Assembly (NCBI GenBank): GCA_001695595.3
Contig: MBPM02000067.1
Span: forward strand, 186,001-250,000
From: Plasmopara viticola
Taxonomy: Eukaryota; Oomycota; Peronosporomycetes; Peronosporales; Peronosporaceae
Reading direction: 5' to 3'
DNA: 64,000 bases
Below the pieces are notes generated by a model that was not told the origin of the DNA, did no database searches, and saw only the letters and a program-made list of their open reading frames with translations. Of this stretch, positions 33,074-45,200 are shown piece by piece. Both the position numbers and the translations under genes were made by a program. Numbering within the stretch: position 1 is the stretch's first letter; each line of letters starts with the position of its first letter.

Positions 33074-34226
33074 TTACAATGAGACATACACTCATGAGTG
33101 AGAAAGATCGCACCAAAAATTACCGCTTCACTCGTACATCGACTTGAGCAGAGAGTATGCATCTTGTACTTTAGTACACGGTGCTTTAAGGCACTGTGTC
33201 ATCCTCAAGCGTTTCATGGAACGCAAATACCACCAACGCCGGTGCATCGAGTCTCGGTATTTCAAGCTGCCAAACAAGCATGGTCGTCCGCATATAATTT
33301 CTGTTGAGCTAACAGCTTGGCCCCTAGAGCTACGCGTACCTTACGCTGACTATTTGTCAAGGCTGAAGCTTCGATGTTATAGACAATGAAGTTTGTCACG
33401 GATGATCACAGCCAGCTCGTTGGGACAACCTTGTAGTTGATGAAGCAAATTTTATACCGCTGTATCTGCACCTCGTGTTTTTGTGCCTTATCGACGCTAT
33501 CGAGTATGACCTTCAACTCATAGACATAAATGCTTGAATTGAAAGCGGGCACGGATAAAGTAGGGTATACTGATCGATCACTAGAACGACATGTGCGACG
33601 CACAAGCGTGCGGATTAGTTATCCTGTGAGTGCGGCGCATGGAGATTACCATCCAAAGGTCCCTTTGGACGACTCAAGTTGGTGGAATGAGCCGATCAGT
33701 GCTCAAACTGACTTCTTCTCACCTTTGATATCAAGGTCGCGGATCGTTGTTAATCATAAAGTTTAAATCTTGCTAATTTTGAACGGAAGGTGACCGACAC
33801 GCGCGGCCTAAGAGTTTTCTGCGCGCAACAGAAATTTCATTCGATGGGCATAGCGGACTTACACTGGTATGCCGCATGTACTTCAAACAGTGTGTGCTTG
33901 GCTTGTGTCTTAAGAATGATGTCGGTGTCAATCAAGCCCAGATGAACCGGAAACGGACGACAAGGTATATAGTTGACTTAGGGTCTGTGCTTAGAATATG
34001 CTTGGTTTTCAATCGGCTCGTTGTCTGGCCTTCTGAGATGCCATCTATATTTCGAAAGTAATTTAGACTTGAAGTTTGGTGTCGCAAGCTTAGAAGGTTT
34101 AAGGAGCAGCGGAGTGAGCAAAGCAGGCAATTTCGCGCAAACGTGCAACAATTTAGTAGAAAGTATTTTTCTAGCAACTAATGACATTCAAGGTCTTTAT
34201 GTACACAGCACCTCTTCTTTGATCTG
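33074..34226. other. No supported gene; spacer after the tandem array
   Basis: Only short frames (up to about 80 codons) without recognisable domains. 33530-33766 plus has an acceptable composition (SSWWNEPISAQTDFFSPLI) but no support. The last 200 bp are probably the 3' untranslated region of the RAMA-PHD gene. Confidence 0.6.
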
Positions 34227-37200
34227 CTATTGTTGCCAATTGCTCATATTCACGTCATCGTGGTCCGCTTGTTCCATACCAGAGCGTTGTTGCATCTCAT
34301 CGTTAAGTCCACGGTATGGTCGACTCATTAGAAAATCTTGGCTCCCGATTGCCCGGACCTGGTCTGATTGTTGCTGCTGCAAATCATTTGCAAACACAAG
34401 GTGGTGATCTGAAAGCTGACGAGGCGGGCCAGGTAGGCCTTGCGAGCCAAAAATATCTTGAGAATGCATCTGCCCATCGCCATAAAAGCTCGCTCGCGGT
34501 ACTGTTGGAGCTGGTTGCTGTGCGGCGCTGCGTGAGACTTCATAAGAAGCACCACGCAGACCACCTGATGCACTGCCAACAAAGTGGCTCGAGTCTGGGT
34601 GCCGCGTCACATCGTGCATCTCAATGCTCATCTGAGCTGTTTGTTGAGCATAAAGATCTTGGTGATTTGCATTGCCCATGCTGGAAGACATTAAAATTCC
34701 TTTAGACATGTCACCGTAAAGAGGGTGCTGGATTTGGCGAGAATGCTGCTGTTGTTGAATAGCCGTCTGCTGATGCTGAAGCTGCTGCTGCTGATTAAGC
34801 ATATGCAAGTGAGACGAACCAGAAGGCACGACTTGAGTGAGGTTTGGCGCTTTACTGTGCTGAAATTGGCTTTGATGCTCTTGGCGCTGTTGCTCTTGCT
34901 GGTGACGCTGAAGCTCCAGTCGTCGCTGCTGCTCTTGGCGCTGCTTTTCATTAAGCTGCTGCTGCTCATGGCACTGCTGCTCCAATCGTTGCTGTTCCAG
35001 CCGTTGCTGCTCCAGCCGCTGTTTTTCTTGGCGCTGACATTCAAGTCGTTGCTGCTTCAATCGCCGTTGCTCTTCTAAACGACGATGTTCTTCTAAGCGT
35101 TGTTGCTTATGGTGCTCTTGTTCGAGTCGTTGATGCTCTCGGTGTTGTCGTTCGCGTAGGTCATGCTCCAAACGTATCTTTTCCAGGCGTTGTCGTTCCA
35201 AACGTTGCTGCTTCTCAACACAATCCTTCTCTTGAAGCTCGCGCTCTTGCCTTTCACGTTCTTGGTGTTCTCGCTCTTGATGTTCTTGCTCTATGAGGCG
35301 CTGTTGTTCCAACTGACGTCGCTGCTCTAATTGCTGCTGCTGTCGTTCTATTTCTTTCCGCTGCTCCTCCATTCGGCGATGCTGCTTGATGCGTTCTCTC
35401 TCGAGACGCTGTTGTTGATGCTGCTGCTTACTTAAAACTTCAAGGGCTTGGTCCAAAAATGATTGTTGGTCTTGATTGCTCGGCTTAGACTTCTGACCGT
35501 TCATTTGCTCGCTCTTGTCACTTTCACCCTTTTTGTCGCAAATTGAAAACGAGCTCAGAGCCAAGTCTGTCAAACCTTTCACTTTCACAAGTGGAGAATC
35601 AAGTAGATTAATCCGAGGGTCGTCTCCTTCATCAACATCCGCAATTTCAGAGGATGTGATGTCGGCGATTGCGCGGGACGATTTTTCCAAATCTTTTTCA
35701 TTGTCTCGATTATCAGCGCACGATTTGCTCTTGCCGGAAATGGTGTTGGTCTCTATAGCATCCGTTTCTACGCTTCCTGAAAGCAACGAGAATTCTTTAC
35801 CGTCACTAGGTGTGGCCCCTTGCAGTAATGCAGCAGCCTCGCTAGTCCGATTGCTGATGACAGAAGTACTCAAACATTGCTTCTTCTCTTCTGGTTTATC
35901 CTCACTGGCCTCGCCACTATCAGTAATCTGGCGTTCAAAATGTTCATTTTCTTCATTCTGTTGTCGGGCCTCAGCTTTTGCTTTGGCCTCTGCTTCCTCC
36001 TTAATTCGTATCTGTTCCTCATCTTCTTCGGCCTCCAGGTCTCGGCACTTCTGATATAAGATTTCGGTCATATCGACAATCTTTTCACTCAAATGCTCTT
36101 CCCGCGCAATCTTTAGTATGCCAGACAAAGTCTTGCGCATGCGAGCACGATTCCGACGAATGGCATTCAAATTTACTTCGTAATTTGCAATTTGGCGCTC
36201 GATGAGGCGTCGAGACGGAGGAATCTTCCCCTTGACGAATACTTCCGGGGTCGGTGGTAGTGTTAAGGAGACGCCATCACGGTTTCGCTTTGTGCCGATC
36301 AATGACAACGCCTTGTTCAGGCTTGCCGTCATCTTTTTATAATGGCACTCCATCTTCATCCATTCATTTATCGAGTCCGTAATGTCACGAAGCTTATCCA
36401 GAAGCACCGTAAGCAGAAGCTGATCACTACTCTTTGTCATGAGCTTCGAGCTGTAACGGTATGACGGCACAAAGCGGTCATTGAGGTTGGCAGATCGGAT
36501 GAAATTACGACGATGTTGGATACTTTCCAACAGCACCTCGTTTACGTAAACTTTTTGATCGCATTTGGCCAAGTCGCTGGAATACTGCTTAATCAAGTCC
36601 ACCACTCTAGTTATTGCTCTGGCCTCGACAGCCCGTGACTCCTCCAGTTCCATAAATTCACTTTCAGCGTTCCGCAAATGCTTTTCAGTGCGCCTAGTAA
36701 GGGCAGTGGTTGTGCGTTCAAATTGCGACTGCGAAGACAAGACCTGGTGTCGCAGGTCAAAAATCTTGATTAGAGCATCCACTTCCAAGTTCTCGCTGCC
36801 ATCGTTGCCAGAATCTTGATCGCCTTGACTAATCGGCCGAGTCGCTGCAAGTATTTCACGCTTTCCATACTCTACGAGCTGCACGAGTCGCGTTTTTTCA
36901 AGGTGCACCAACGTCGCTCCGGTGCTGTTGGCGATTAGATGGGCTCGTTTTGGTTTAGACGACACTTCTGCGATGAGAGTATCGATCAGCACTAAAAGCT
37001 TTTCTTCTGCCTGAAAAGATATGAACGTGAGTGAATTTCACAAGCCAAAGATGCCTTACGTACACTGGAAGTCTTTGCAGCCTTGGCAATCACAAGCTGA
37101 TTGTCGCCTTCCTCGCACTCCATTGTTGTATTCTCGCTGGTAAACTTGCCAGCTTTCTCCAACATTCCTGACTTAACAGCTATAATTTCTTCCTTCTTTG

Positions 37201-38331
37201 GCTCATTCTCTTTAAAAGCATCATCGATCATCGAAGAAACCTTTTCTAGCTCTTCTGCTTTCATCGTAGCCTTGTCGGCAATTGCTACAATTGCTCCTTC
37301 ATTGCTAAAGACTTCATTAGTTCCCGGATTTACTGACACAAGTGCAGTAACGTCCTCAGACATCTCTTTTACCTCAACACCAGAGATTTCTTTACCGCTA
37401 ACATCCCTTTCCTTATCCCCATCAACATTTTCCTCGTTAAAAGCGTCAATTGATAGAGATTCTGTTTGCGCTTTGTTCCTAAAAGAAGCTTTCTCTTCAG
37501 CCTCATGACAGATATCCCTTACAACTTCCTTTGCAGACTCCTTCTCCTGCCATTGACCTTTCTTCTGCTCTGCAATTCTTTCAACAAGCACACGTCTTGT
37601 TTGGTGAAGAAAGTCAAGAATTCGGTTTGCTTGGATTGAGAGACAGCTTTCACAAAACCAAGGGGCCGGTGGGACCATCTGCAATCCCAAATTTGCACAT
37701 TTAGTGTGTGTTTTGCTATGGCACGCGCTGCACTTGATTACATCCGTCAAAGCCTCAGTTTGGCAAGCGCTGCATTCCTATATTCACAACATGTACATAA
37801 TTACTTTGTGAGAACAAGAAAATCCTCAATTTGCTACACACCGGGGCTGCGTCTCGTTTCGACTGAGCTGCTTCTGAGATCGCCGGGTTCGCAGTCTGGT
37901 CCTTTGATAAAGGCAATGGCGTAACGGCCTTCTTCTCTTTTTGAGCGGATCGCACATTTGTGCCACGCTTACGAATATGCAAACGGTCCTTGATATCTTT
38001 GAGACTTTCCCCTGATGCCGCGGAATACATGGATGACCAACCTGCGTCTGTCTTTAATGCTGCGTACGACGGGGGGTAAGATCGCGTACTCACAATAAAC
38101 AATCGTTTGAAACGTACACGGATTAAGTGTACGCTTCATGTGAAGCGCACAGGGCACGGGCGACGTGTAAATTTGATCCTTGAAGCGGATGGAGCCGTCG
38201 GGCAGCAGATCCGCGTATACGCGCTTGCGATAGTAGGACACATAGAGCTTCTTGGGTCCGGGCGAGAGAAGATTCTCTTTGATAAGCGTTGTGAGCACAA
38301 CGCGCGCATCTCCCTGTGGAGACGATGACAT
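34227..38331 (-). CDS. RAMA-PHD finger-coiled-coil protein, candidate chromatin reader (four exons)
   Basis: Proposed exons: 38331-38118, 38059-37842, 37777-37064 and 37010-34227, with introns of 58, 64 and 53 bp (GT..AG, phases 1, 0, 0), giving 1,309 residues. Residues 11-84 match a RAMA domain: LIKENLLSPGPKKLYVSYY, YADLLPDGSIRFKDQIYTSP, then TDAGWSSMY after intron 1. Residues 146-189 form a complete PHD finger (C146, C149, C160, C163, H168, C171, C186, C189), followed by acidic linkers. A long helical region covers about 450-720, an E/K-rich coil follows, and a Q/E/R coiled coil covers about 910-1105; the tail is Q-rich. RAMA domains accompany DNA methylase and restriction systems and occur in MPND, linked to N6-methyladenine recognition; PHD fingers commonly read histone H3 tails. 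Nuclear chromatin reading is inferred. A 34-bp alternative intron 1 (GTGAGT donor) is possible but less likely. Confidence 0.85.
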
Positions 38332-39158
38332 TAGAGCTACGAATAGATCATGAGACGAATCGAAGCAAACGCACCATGATGTTCCGCGCTTCTAAAGACT
38401 GGGTTTGGCGACGTTTGTGCCAAATTTTGATTGGCCCATAATCCGATCATATCATACTGCTTATCAGCTAATAATCTAATCTTGCTGATTTCCTGCGTTA
38501 CGACTATTTAGACGCAAGGAGATTTTATCGTCCTACTGGGGAAAATCGGTAGAAACTCTCAACAAACGTTTAGAGTCGTCCGCGTGATAGGCATCGGTGT
38601 AAGCCGCTCGCAGCTGTAGTTTAATACGTCACCGCTTGGACATTGTACGTCGCTTCGATCTCGTGTGCGAGTGCATATAGTCGCATATCATCGTAGATGT
38701 TTATATGTAACGGGGATACTGTACATCTCGGTCGATTCTACACGTACCAACACGAAAGGTAACCGACCTAATACTATTTTCGTATTAATAAGGGCGATAA
38801 CTTGTACATGACATGTAGACTGGCAAGGTCATTACATCGATGCAAGTCTGTCTTTTCTTTTTCGTCTCATTGCTAAACCCACTCGGCGTACTTGTATATT
38901 TAGCGCAACGGTTGCTCCCAATCATCACTTTGCTCCGAGTGTTGCGACGAACAAAGAACCGCTGACGTCCCAATGCTCAAAAGGTCGCTGCTGCAAACGG
39001 GCATTTGCATTGCTTCTATTTTTGTCAAGTCTGACGAAACCGCCCCTGAGACTTTCACTTCGTTGCACAGCACTTGTAAAACGATTCCGCATCCATTAGT
39101 AGAAGACCCACTTGCCAAGTCGCCGCCCTTTTAATTGAAAAGAAGAACATTGTCGTTT
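38332..39158. other. Divergent intergenic region between the RAMA-PHD and PH genes
   Basis: 827 bp without a coding frame. A CCAAT box on the minus strand (38430-38434) lies about 100 bp upstream of the RAMA-PHD start. No other element is convincing. Both genes probably start transcription here. Confidence 0.5.
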
Positions 39159-39887
39159 ATGACTCGCCAAGGCTTTCTCATTGTGCACGAAAAGCGCAGC
39201 CGTCCGATCGTGCGCTATGTGTCACTTGAGGATGGGTTTTTGCGTCAGTACACATCAGCCGATTGCGCAAAGTGCCTGAGCGAGGTGCGGCTATCTGGCT
39301 GTAAGATCACTGTCAAAGCGCAGAAGCGCACAGATGGCATTCCCAATAGTTTTTACCTTGAAACACGCACAGTCTTCGTCAAGGACAGATCATACACGTT
39401 GGGCAGTGCAGAGCGCATTGAGTTTAGCGCCTGCAGCGGTGAGGATCGGCAAAATTGGGGAAAAGCCCTGTTCTCGTGGCAGCGCTACTACTGGCGTGAC
39501 CCTGTGTCCACCTCGCTTGAGAAACATGCAGTCGGCAGCGACGTCCGCGAGCAGCTTGAGCAGATCATTGCTAAGCATTATGTGCAGAAGCCTCCAATTG
39601 CACACTCGATCTCTTTTGCGGCCGCAAAACAGCCTATCTCATTTTTAAGACGTAACGCACATACGCTGCGCCGCTCGCTGTCGCTTACAATGACGTCTAC
39701 GGCCGGTTGTTCGACAAAACTTGAGATTGGTGCGGAGCCGACGGACTGTATGAAGGACAAATTGGCGCTTGCTAAGGCGGAGTGCCCTGAGGAGACACAA
39801 ATGAACAATGTCAGTGACGACCATGCTGTCTCCTCGCACTGCATACCCTTGCATCGTAATCGTGGAAACAATCAGGATGCGCACTAG
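39159..39887 (+). CDS. Small PH-domain protein
   Basis: 242 residues from the ATG at 39159 (MTRQGFLIVHEKRSRPIVRY); an upstream in-frame TTG at 39135 is not a likely start. Residues about 4-112 have the layout of a pleckstrin-homology domain: a first strand GFLIVHE, strands RYVSLEDGFLRQYTS and VRLSGCKITVKAQK, SFYLETRTVFVKDRSYTLG, and the C-terminal helix with the conserved Trp (DRQNWGKALFSWQRYYW). The tail (about 130 residues) is Ser/Arg-rich, then acidic, with no recognised domain. PH domains bind phosphoinositides or proteins, so a membrane-recruited adaptor is plausible. Intronless. It is divergent from the RAMA-PHD gene with no evident functional link. Confidence 0.75.
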   Translation: MTRQGFLIVHEKRSRPIVRYVSLEDGFLRQYTSADCAKCLSEVRLSGCKITVKAQKRTDGIPNSFYLETRTVFVKDRSYTLGSAERIEFSACSGEDRQNWGKALFSWQRYYWRDPVSTSLEKHAVGSDVREQLEQIIAKHYVQKPPIAHSISFAAAKQPISFLRRNAHTLRRSLSLTMTSTAGCSTKLEIGAEPTDCMKDKLALAKAECPEETQMNNVSDDHAVSSHCIPLHRNRGNNQDAH

Positions 39888-41423
39888 CTACACAATAGTT
39901 TAGATTTAAACTTTGCCGCACTATTTTTTATATAAATAATGTGGCGTTAGATTTCTGTAATGGCATAGAAAAAAAGTATAGCTTAGCATGTTTAGTCGCG
40001 CGGCTCGTATAGCAATTGTATATAATAGTGCAAAGGGAATTGTAAACTTCGTTCCCGATATCACTATCATGGCATGAAAAAAAATTCAACCCCCAGGACA
40101 ACATGCAGTGTACCTTGATTGAGTTGCTTACTCGTCTCCACCCGACATTTTTACACAATCAGTCGCGAAGCGATGGGGATTTTCTTGTTGATGCATGCTG
40201 TTGTTCGTGAGAGCGATAATCTGTGTAGCAACTTACCACTAAATAGACCATCTAGGTCAATTAACTATGAAGCATGAAGTTGGGACTGTGGAACATTTGT
40301 AGCTAATCCAGGATCGAAAATCATTCGACAAGTATTGGATGAGTTGTAAATGTCGTGCGATGACGTGACACTTATGTGCATGTACAAGAGAAATGGGATT
40401 GAACTGCTGGAAAATCACACTACTCAGATACTTAAATTTTTTAATTCTCTTGATAGCCAAGGGGTGCAATCCGTAATCTAAAGAAGGGTGAAGTTTTATT
40501 AATTCCCTACGCAAATTGCCATTACACAATAGAGAAGCGGCCGCGCCTGCATCAATCAGCCTGGATGAGAGTTGAACGAGCTCGAGTAACGATAAAAAAC
40601 TTTCTAGTGGTACAATGACGGGGTCACCCAGCAGCTTGCATAGACGAGGTTGTAGAAAGTGGTGCAATCATTCAATAAAGTATCTTCGATATCAAACAAT
40701 CGAAGGATGCAACATTAAAGTTTTCTTAAAATATCTTCAAAACGGATTCGATAAAGCTTTCATTATTCCTAATTTCACTATTGCAATTATGGCAGGGATA
40801 TCCGAAACAACTTTCATTATTTAAAACTAATATAGATACTAATGAGAGCCTCATGCACCATTATTCGTTATTTTGTATAACAAAACGCTAGTCTTTACTT
40901 CTAGACAACGATTACGCTTGGTATTAACAAGCGTGATACACATTAGGTTCCACAAAGCAAAGGTTCTCGCTCGAGAGAATGAACTTTGAGAATTTTTGTT
41001 GTCTTGCGACACAATAGAAATACAAGGCTCCTGTTTCTAAATCTTCGCCGTGTCCCTCAAGTGAGCCATTTTGCCTAAAAGTCTTAAAGCCGCCTGCCAA
41101 TATTTTGGCAGGCTGAGCACAAAATTCTTACTAATGGACTGCCAGCAGTGCAGTGGCACCGGCAAGATCGCCGATAAAGTGGCGCATTCCGCGAGAGCTT
41201 TGCCGCTGGTCGCACATGCGCAGATTCACATATGCAACTGAATCAATAATAGCGGGTCCTGACCAAACTACACGTCTTCACTTGACGCCAAGAAGTGTGT
41301 CGTAAGGTTAAAAGCGGATAAAAATAAAATTTATCACAAGGAGCCACTACACGTGATGGGTCACCCTTAAAATTGCTGTACTATAACGACTTGTTTCCAT
41401 CAAGCGCAGATGTTGCATCAAGT
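39888..41423. other. Gene desert with possible retroelement debris
   Basis: No host gene visible. The minus strand of 40667-40257 has an open frame with LSSRLIDAGAAASLL, which resembles a retropepsin D-[ST]-G-A site (here DAGA). Its position downstream of the RT and RNase H pieces does not fit a single gypsy element, so I leave it as a possible independent fragment. Confidence 0.4.
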
Positions 41424-42247
41424 TCAATCGCGCCGATAATTGCTTATCGAATCTATATACCCATTACTTACTAGAGCCTTTAGCGGAGCTACGTGAATGT
41501 CATTCCGCGCGTCGTACTTGAATCCGATACAACCGAGGTCACAACTATCGAGACGAGTTAGTTCATAATTTGGGCGACGCAATAATACGTCAGCCATAGC
41601 ATTTTTCCGAAGAAATTTTTTGTACAAAAAGGGCGCCCCCTGGCCAAATTCTGCAAGGGGTGAAGCGACTGGTCGCAGTGAGTGGTGACGCATGATCTGT
41701 GAAGACGAATGAAGCTAACCGCTTAGCGAACGTTCAAGTTGACGAGGTCGTACTTCATTTCAAGTAGCTCTCTTTCATATACTCCTTTTAGTACCAAAGT
41801 TGTAGCAGCTTGCAGCCGAGGGCAAATTCTGACACGTCACAGCCGAAACTTAACAGTCCTTCAGTACACCCGCCAAGTCCGAGATCAGCGCCAAGCGTTT
41901 GTCGAAAGCCTTTTGGTGTAAGGCTCCCAACCCTTTTCTTCGTTCTTCTCGAGAAAATCGGTCAGTGGCCTAGCCGCTTCTGCGTAATTCGCATTGTACT
42001 TGCATAATTAATTGGCCAGGCCAAACTAACTTTTATTGCTCGTTGGGCTTAATAAAGCCAGCCAATTCACAATAGCCTTGACCTGAGTTGGAGCTGCTTG
42101 AAGTTTACGCTTTGCCTCAAAACATCCTGAATAGAGATTTTCTGTTACGCCGAAGATGCATTTGCCTGCATTAGCGTAATGCATTTTCGAACGCATGCAC
42201 TCAAGCATCGCTTGCATTGGGACAGTCGCTTTTTCTACGTCAATCAA
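41424..42247 (-). pseudogene. Ty3/gypsy reverse transcriptase-RNase H remnant
   Basis: At 42247-42026 the minus strand codes KMHYANAGKCIFGVTEN and QAAPTQVKAIVNW, matching the gypsy RT thumb/connection (typical form KCxFG...PxKVxAIxxW). At 41693-41424 it codes KNAMADVLLRRPNYEL, matching the gypsy RNase H end (typical NxVADALSRRPxYEL). Their order on the minus strand is correct for one element. Intervening frames are broken. Confidence 0.65.
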
Positions 42248-45200
42248 TTCGTGGTATGCACGATTTTGAGCAAAAATGGCGTTGAAGAGTATGTCGTATA
42301 AGACCGAACAAATGCAACACCGAATGATTCAGTATCACAGGTGTTTAAGTTGACTGGTCGCTCATACAGTACACTTTTGGAGTGCTTAACACCGTCAACA
42401 ATAAGTCATGATGTCACATGAGAAGTTGGCCATGCCTGTCGACTTAGTTGAGTGAGCTTTACGTTGTACATCCCGCTATGTCGCTTACAAAGCTTTTTGT
42501 CTAAGAACCGGCGTCTATGCTGTCATGGTGGCCACATTTAGCTTATTATAACATTACGATGCGTCACTTGCCATTTAGCTTTCTGGCACAGAATGCAGGC
42601 GTGAATTGAACAAGCTTACTAGTCATACCTCGTGCTTTGCACGAGACGAATATGTCAATGAAGTCACACTGATCCTTTGGTAAATACAATCTCTGTGTCA
42701 CAAAAAAAATTTCTCGAGTTAAGCCAACTTCATAACGTGCACCTCTAAAGCATCGAAGGCAGGTCTTGTGAGACCACACCCTAGTACATTTATCAGATCC
42801 TAAGAAACCTTCAGGATTAAAAACTAACGTCGTTAACCAAGTACCTTCTTAGTGGTTTCAATTTAATAATGATGAGAAATTGAGCTATCCTTCAGGTCGA
42901 ATTGCCAGTCTTGGCTATGCTGGCGACTTTACGAGCCTTCTTCAGCTTTAACTGGAAGTGGTTATTGCTGGAACGAATCTACGCTACTCTTCCATTGACA
43001 AGAACAATAATCTACTATATCAGGTTGTATAGCCGAGTGCTGTCGTCGTTTACCAAATGTTTTACTTACAACCCTTTTAGTCCAAGACGAAACGTCGTGC
43101 ACTGCTCAATGAGCATAATTATTTGCGGTCCTCTTCTTCACCAAAACAACGGCCTTGACGGTGTTATTTTGGATTCAATTTTATTTTATCAATGCTTCGA
43201 TGTCTACTTTGACGTCCAGCGAAAAGCTCTGTCCATTAAAGCGCCCGCCTAGCAGACTATGTACTGATGAAAAGCATCAAGAACGACAGTTTCCTGGGTG
43301 TTTTGACCTCTGATTGCCGGACAAAAAAATGCCTACGACGAGTTTTGCTCAATTAGGAGCGTGCCAATTTCTCTGTATTGTCTTGCCACATTTTTGATAC
43401 CATGATCTACAGCTAGCCATACCATGCAAAGCCTACAGTAATCGCTGTTCTCTACGAGCTTTGCTTATTAAATTCCGTGCTACTTCACGTACATCAAAAA
43501 TTTCTCGCTCGTCCTCGGCTATAAGACTTATAGCGTGCAGCAATTGCTATATCTTGAAGCCACTTAGTGATATACGTGCCCCTTTCCACATAGTGAGGGA
43601 GGTTTGTCCGTCGTACCATGACGTCAAGCCAACTATAAGCCCATGACATGCAGCGAGTGCTGCATCAAATGAGCACCACTCAGTATCTCCTAACTTGTTG
43701 TGGTAGAGCACTCATTGGGCCTTGACTTGAAGACAATTATGCCACCCATGACATGCCGTGAGAGCTGTGTCTAATAAGCATATTTCAGTGGTCTACGTGC
43801 ATCTCGCCTATAATGACTTGGCCTTTGGCCAGCCAAGTCATCACATACATGAAGCAAACAGTGCCTACCATGAGTATCGCTCCGTGTTTTACTTAGCATT
43901 CCAGTTTTTAGATGATCAGTGTAGATCCTCAGCGCTCTATTGCTCAACACGCTGACCGACTCGGTCAGATTTATGCGCCAAGAGATCTTCTGTTTTTTGG
44001 CAAAAAAGAGTTTATGTCTTTTCAAAGCTTCGATTGGTGAAACCCTAGGTTTTGATCTCTTGTCAGCTTAGGGTTGGTGGCATGTAAGCCGCGCCATACC
44101 TTGAATGATTTCATATCATGCACTTATGTCCAAGGCTTGATACAATTAAAGTCGAGAGATTCTAGATCTGGATTCTCTGGGGCTCTAATAATGATGGCCC
44201 TTGTTCTGTCGCGAAGTGGCAAGTGACAACAGTACGCTGGTGTAATAAGAAAACTTCACTATTTGACTGACTCCATCAACAGAAGAGCGCCAAATGTAAA
44301 TCGCCTCGGACCAACCATAGCTTACTGAAATTATTTACGGTTGACTCAATCACCCACAAGCCAGGCTTGCAAGCACGCTTTGTGTCATAGAGCACGGATC
44401 TCTCACAGCTACACCGTGTTGATCTGGTTTTCTTCATAACATCTAACAGAGCTAATTTCTTCCGTTTCAAGCCTAATCAGTGTTGCTATTTGCCCACAGA
44501 ATTTTGAAAGACTGAACTTCGGCTACCTGGACCTTTGTGCGGGAGACTTACTTGCATATAGCGAAACCGCCACGAATGAAGCATCATCTGCAGCTTTACC
44601 TAATTTAAAAGTCTCTTCCTCATAGCTGAGCTTCATGTAGACCGAACCGTCCGACAGTCTCTGGCTCTGTGAACCTCTTCTTTTCCATCCGATTTAGCAT
44701 CAAGCTCACTGATCGTGAAGCATAATTTTATGTTATTAAATTTTTTAATTTTAATACACAGGGAGATTTACTGTTTCTGAAGGCGAAGATCCTTGTTGAT
44801 GAAAGTATCGAAATAGAAGGCTAAGAGAAATTGGGGAGGGCGTCGAAGACATTACATTCCTTCGGGTGGCCTCAGTATTAGTGCAGTGAGCATAGGTTGC
44901 CCAACGCCCGGTATAACGCAAATTACCACTCTGTGAAGGGTCCACTCATTTTCTAAGCAGCAGATCCGACGATATATTTCAAATGCTTACTACCCGGCCA
45001 ATGCACGCCATAACGCCGAGCAGTATTCCACTCTGCTTCGCACGCCGTAAAGGCTCTCAGCAGGCTACTCCTCGCGCGGCATATATTAGCAAAACTTGGC
45101 TCAGAAGAAGCAATAGTTGTAAAGCGGCTTACGGTGGCTATGTGTGTGTGTTTTTTAGCATGATTTAACTCGGACTCGTGGGAAGCTTGTATTCAAGGGC

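Noticed and set aside
34725..35078. Plus-strand frames rich in Leu opposite the coiled coil
   Set aside because: Antisense shadows of the Q/E/R repeat; long only because of low complexity.
38060..38117. 34-bp intron with the stronger GTGAGT donor in the RAMA-PHD gene
   Set aside because: It would also keep frame, but 34 bp is shorter than the other two introns (53 and 64 bp) and inserts residues into the RAMA domain; the 58-bp intron is preferred.
40257..40667. Gypsy protease (LIDAGA)
   Set aside because: DAGA departs from D-[ST]-G-A and the position does not fit the neighbouring gypsy order; kept only as a possibility in the desert entry.
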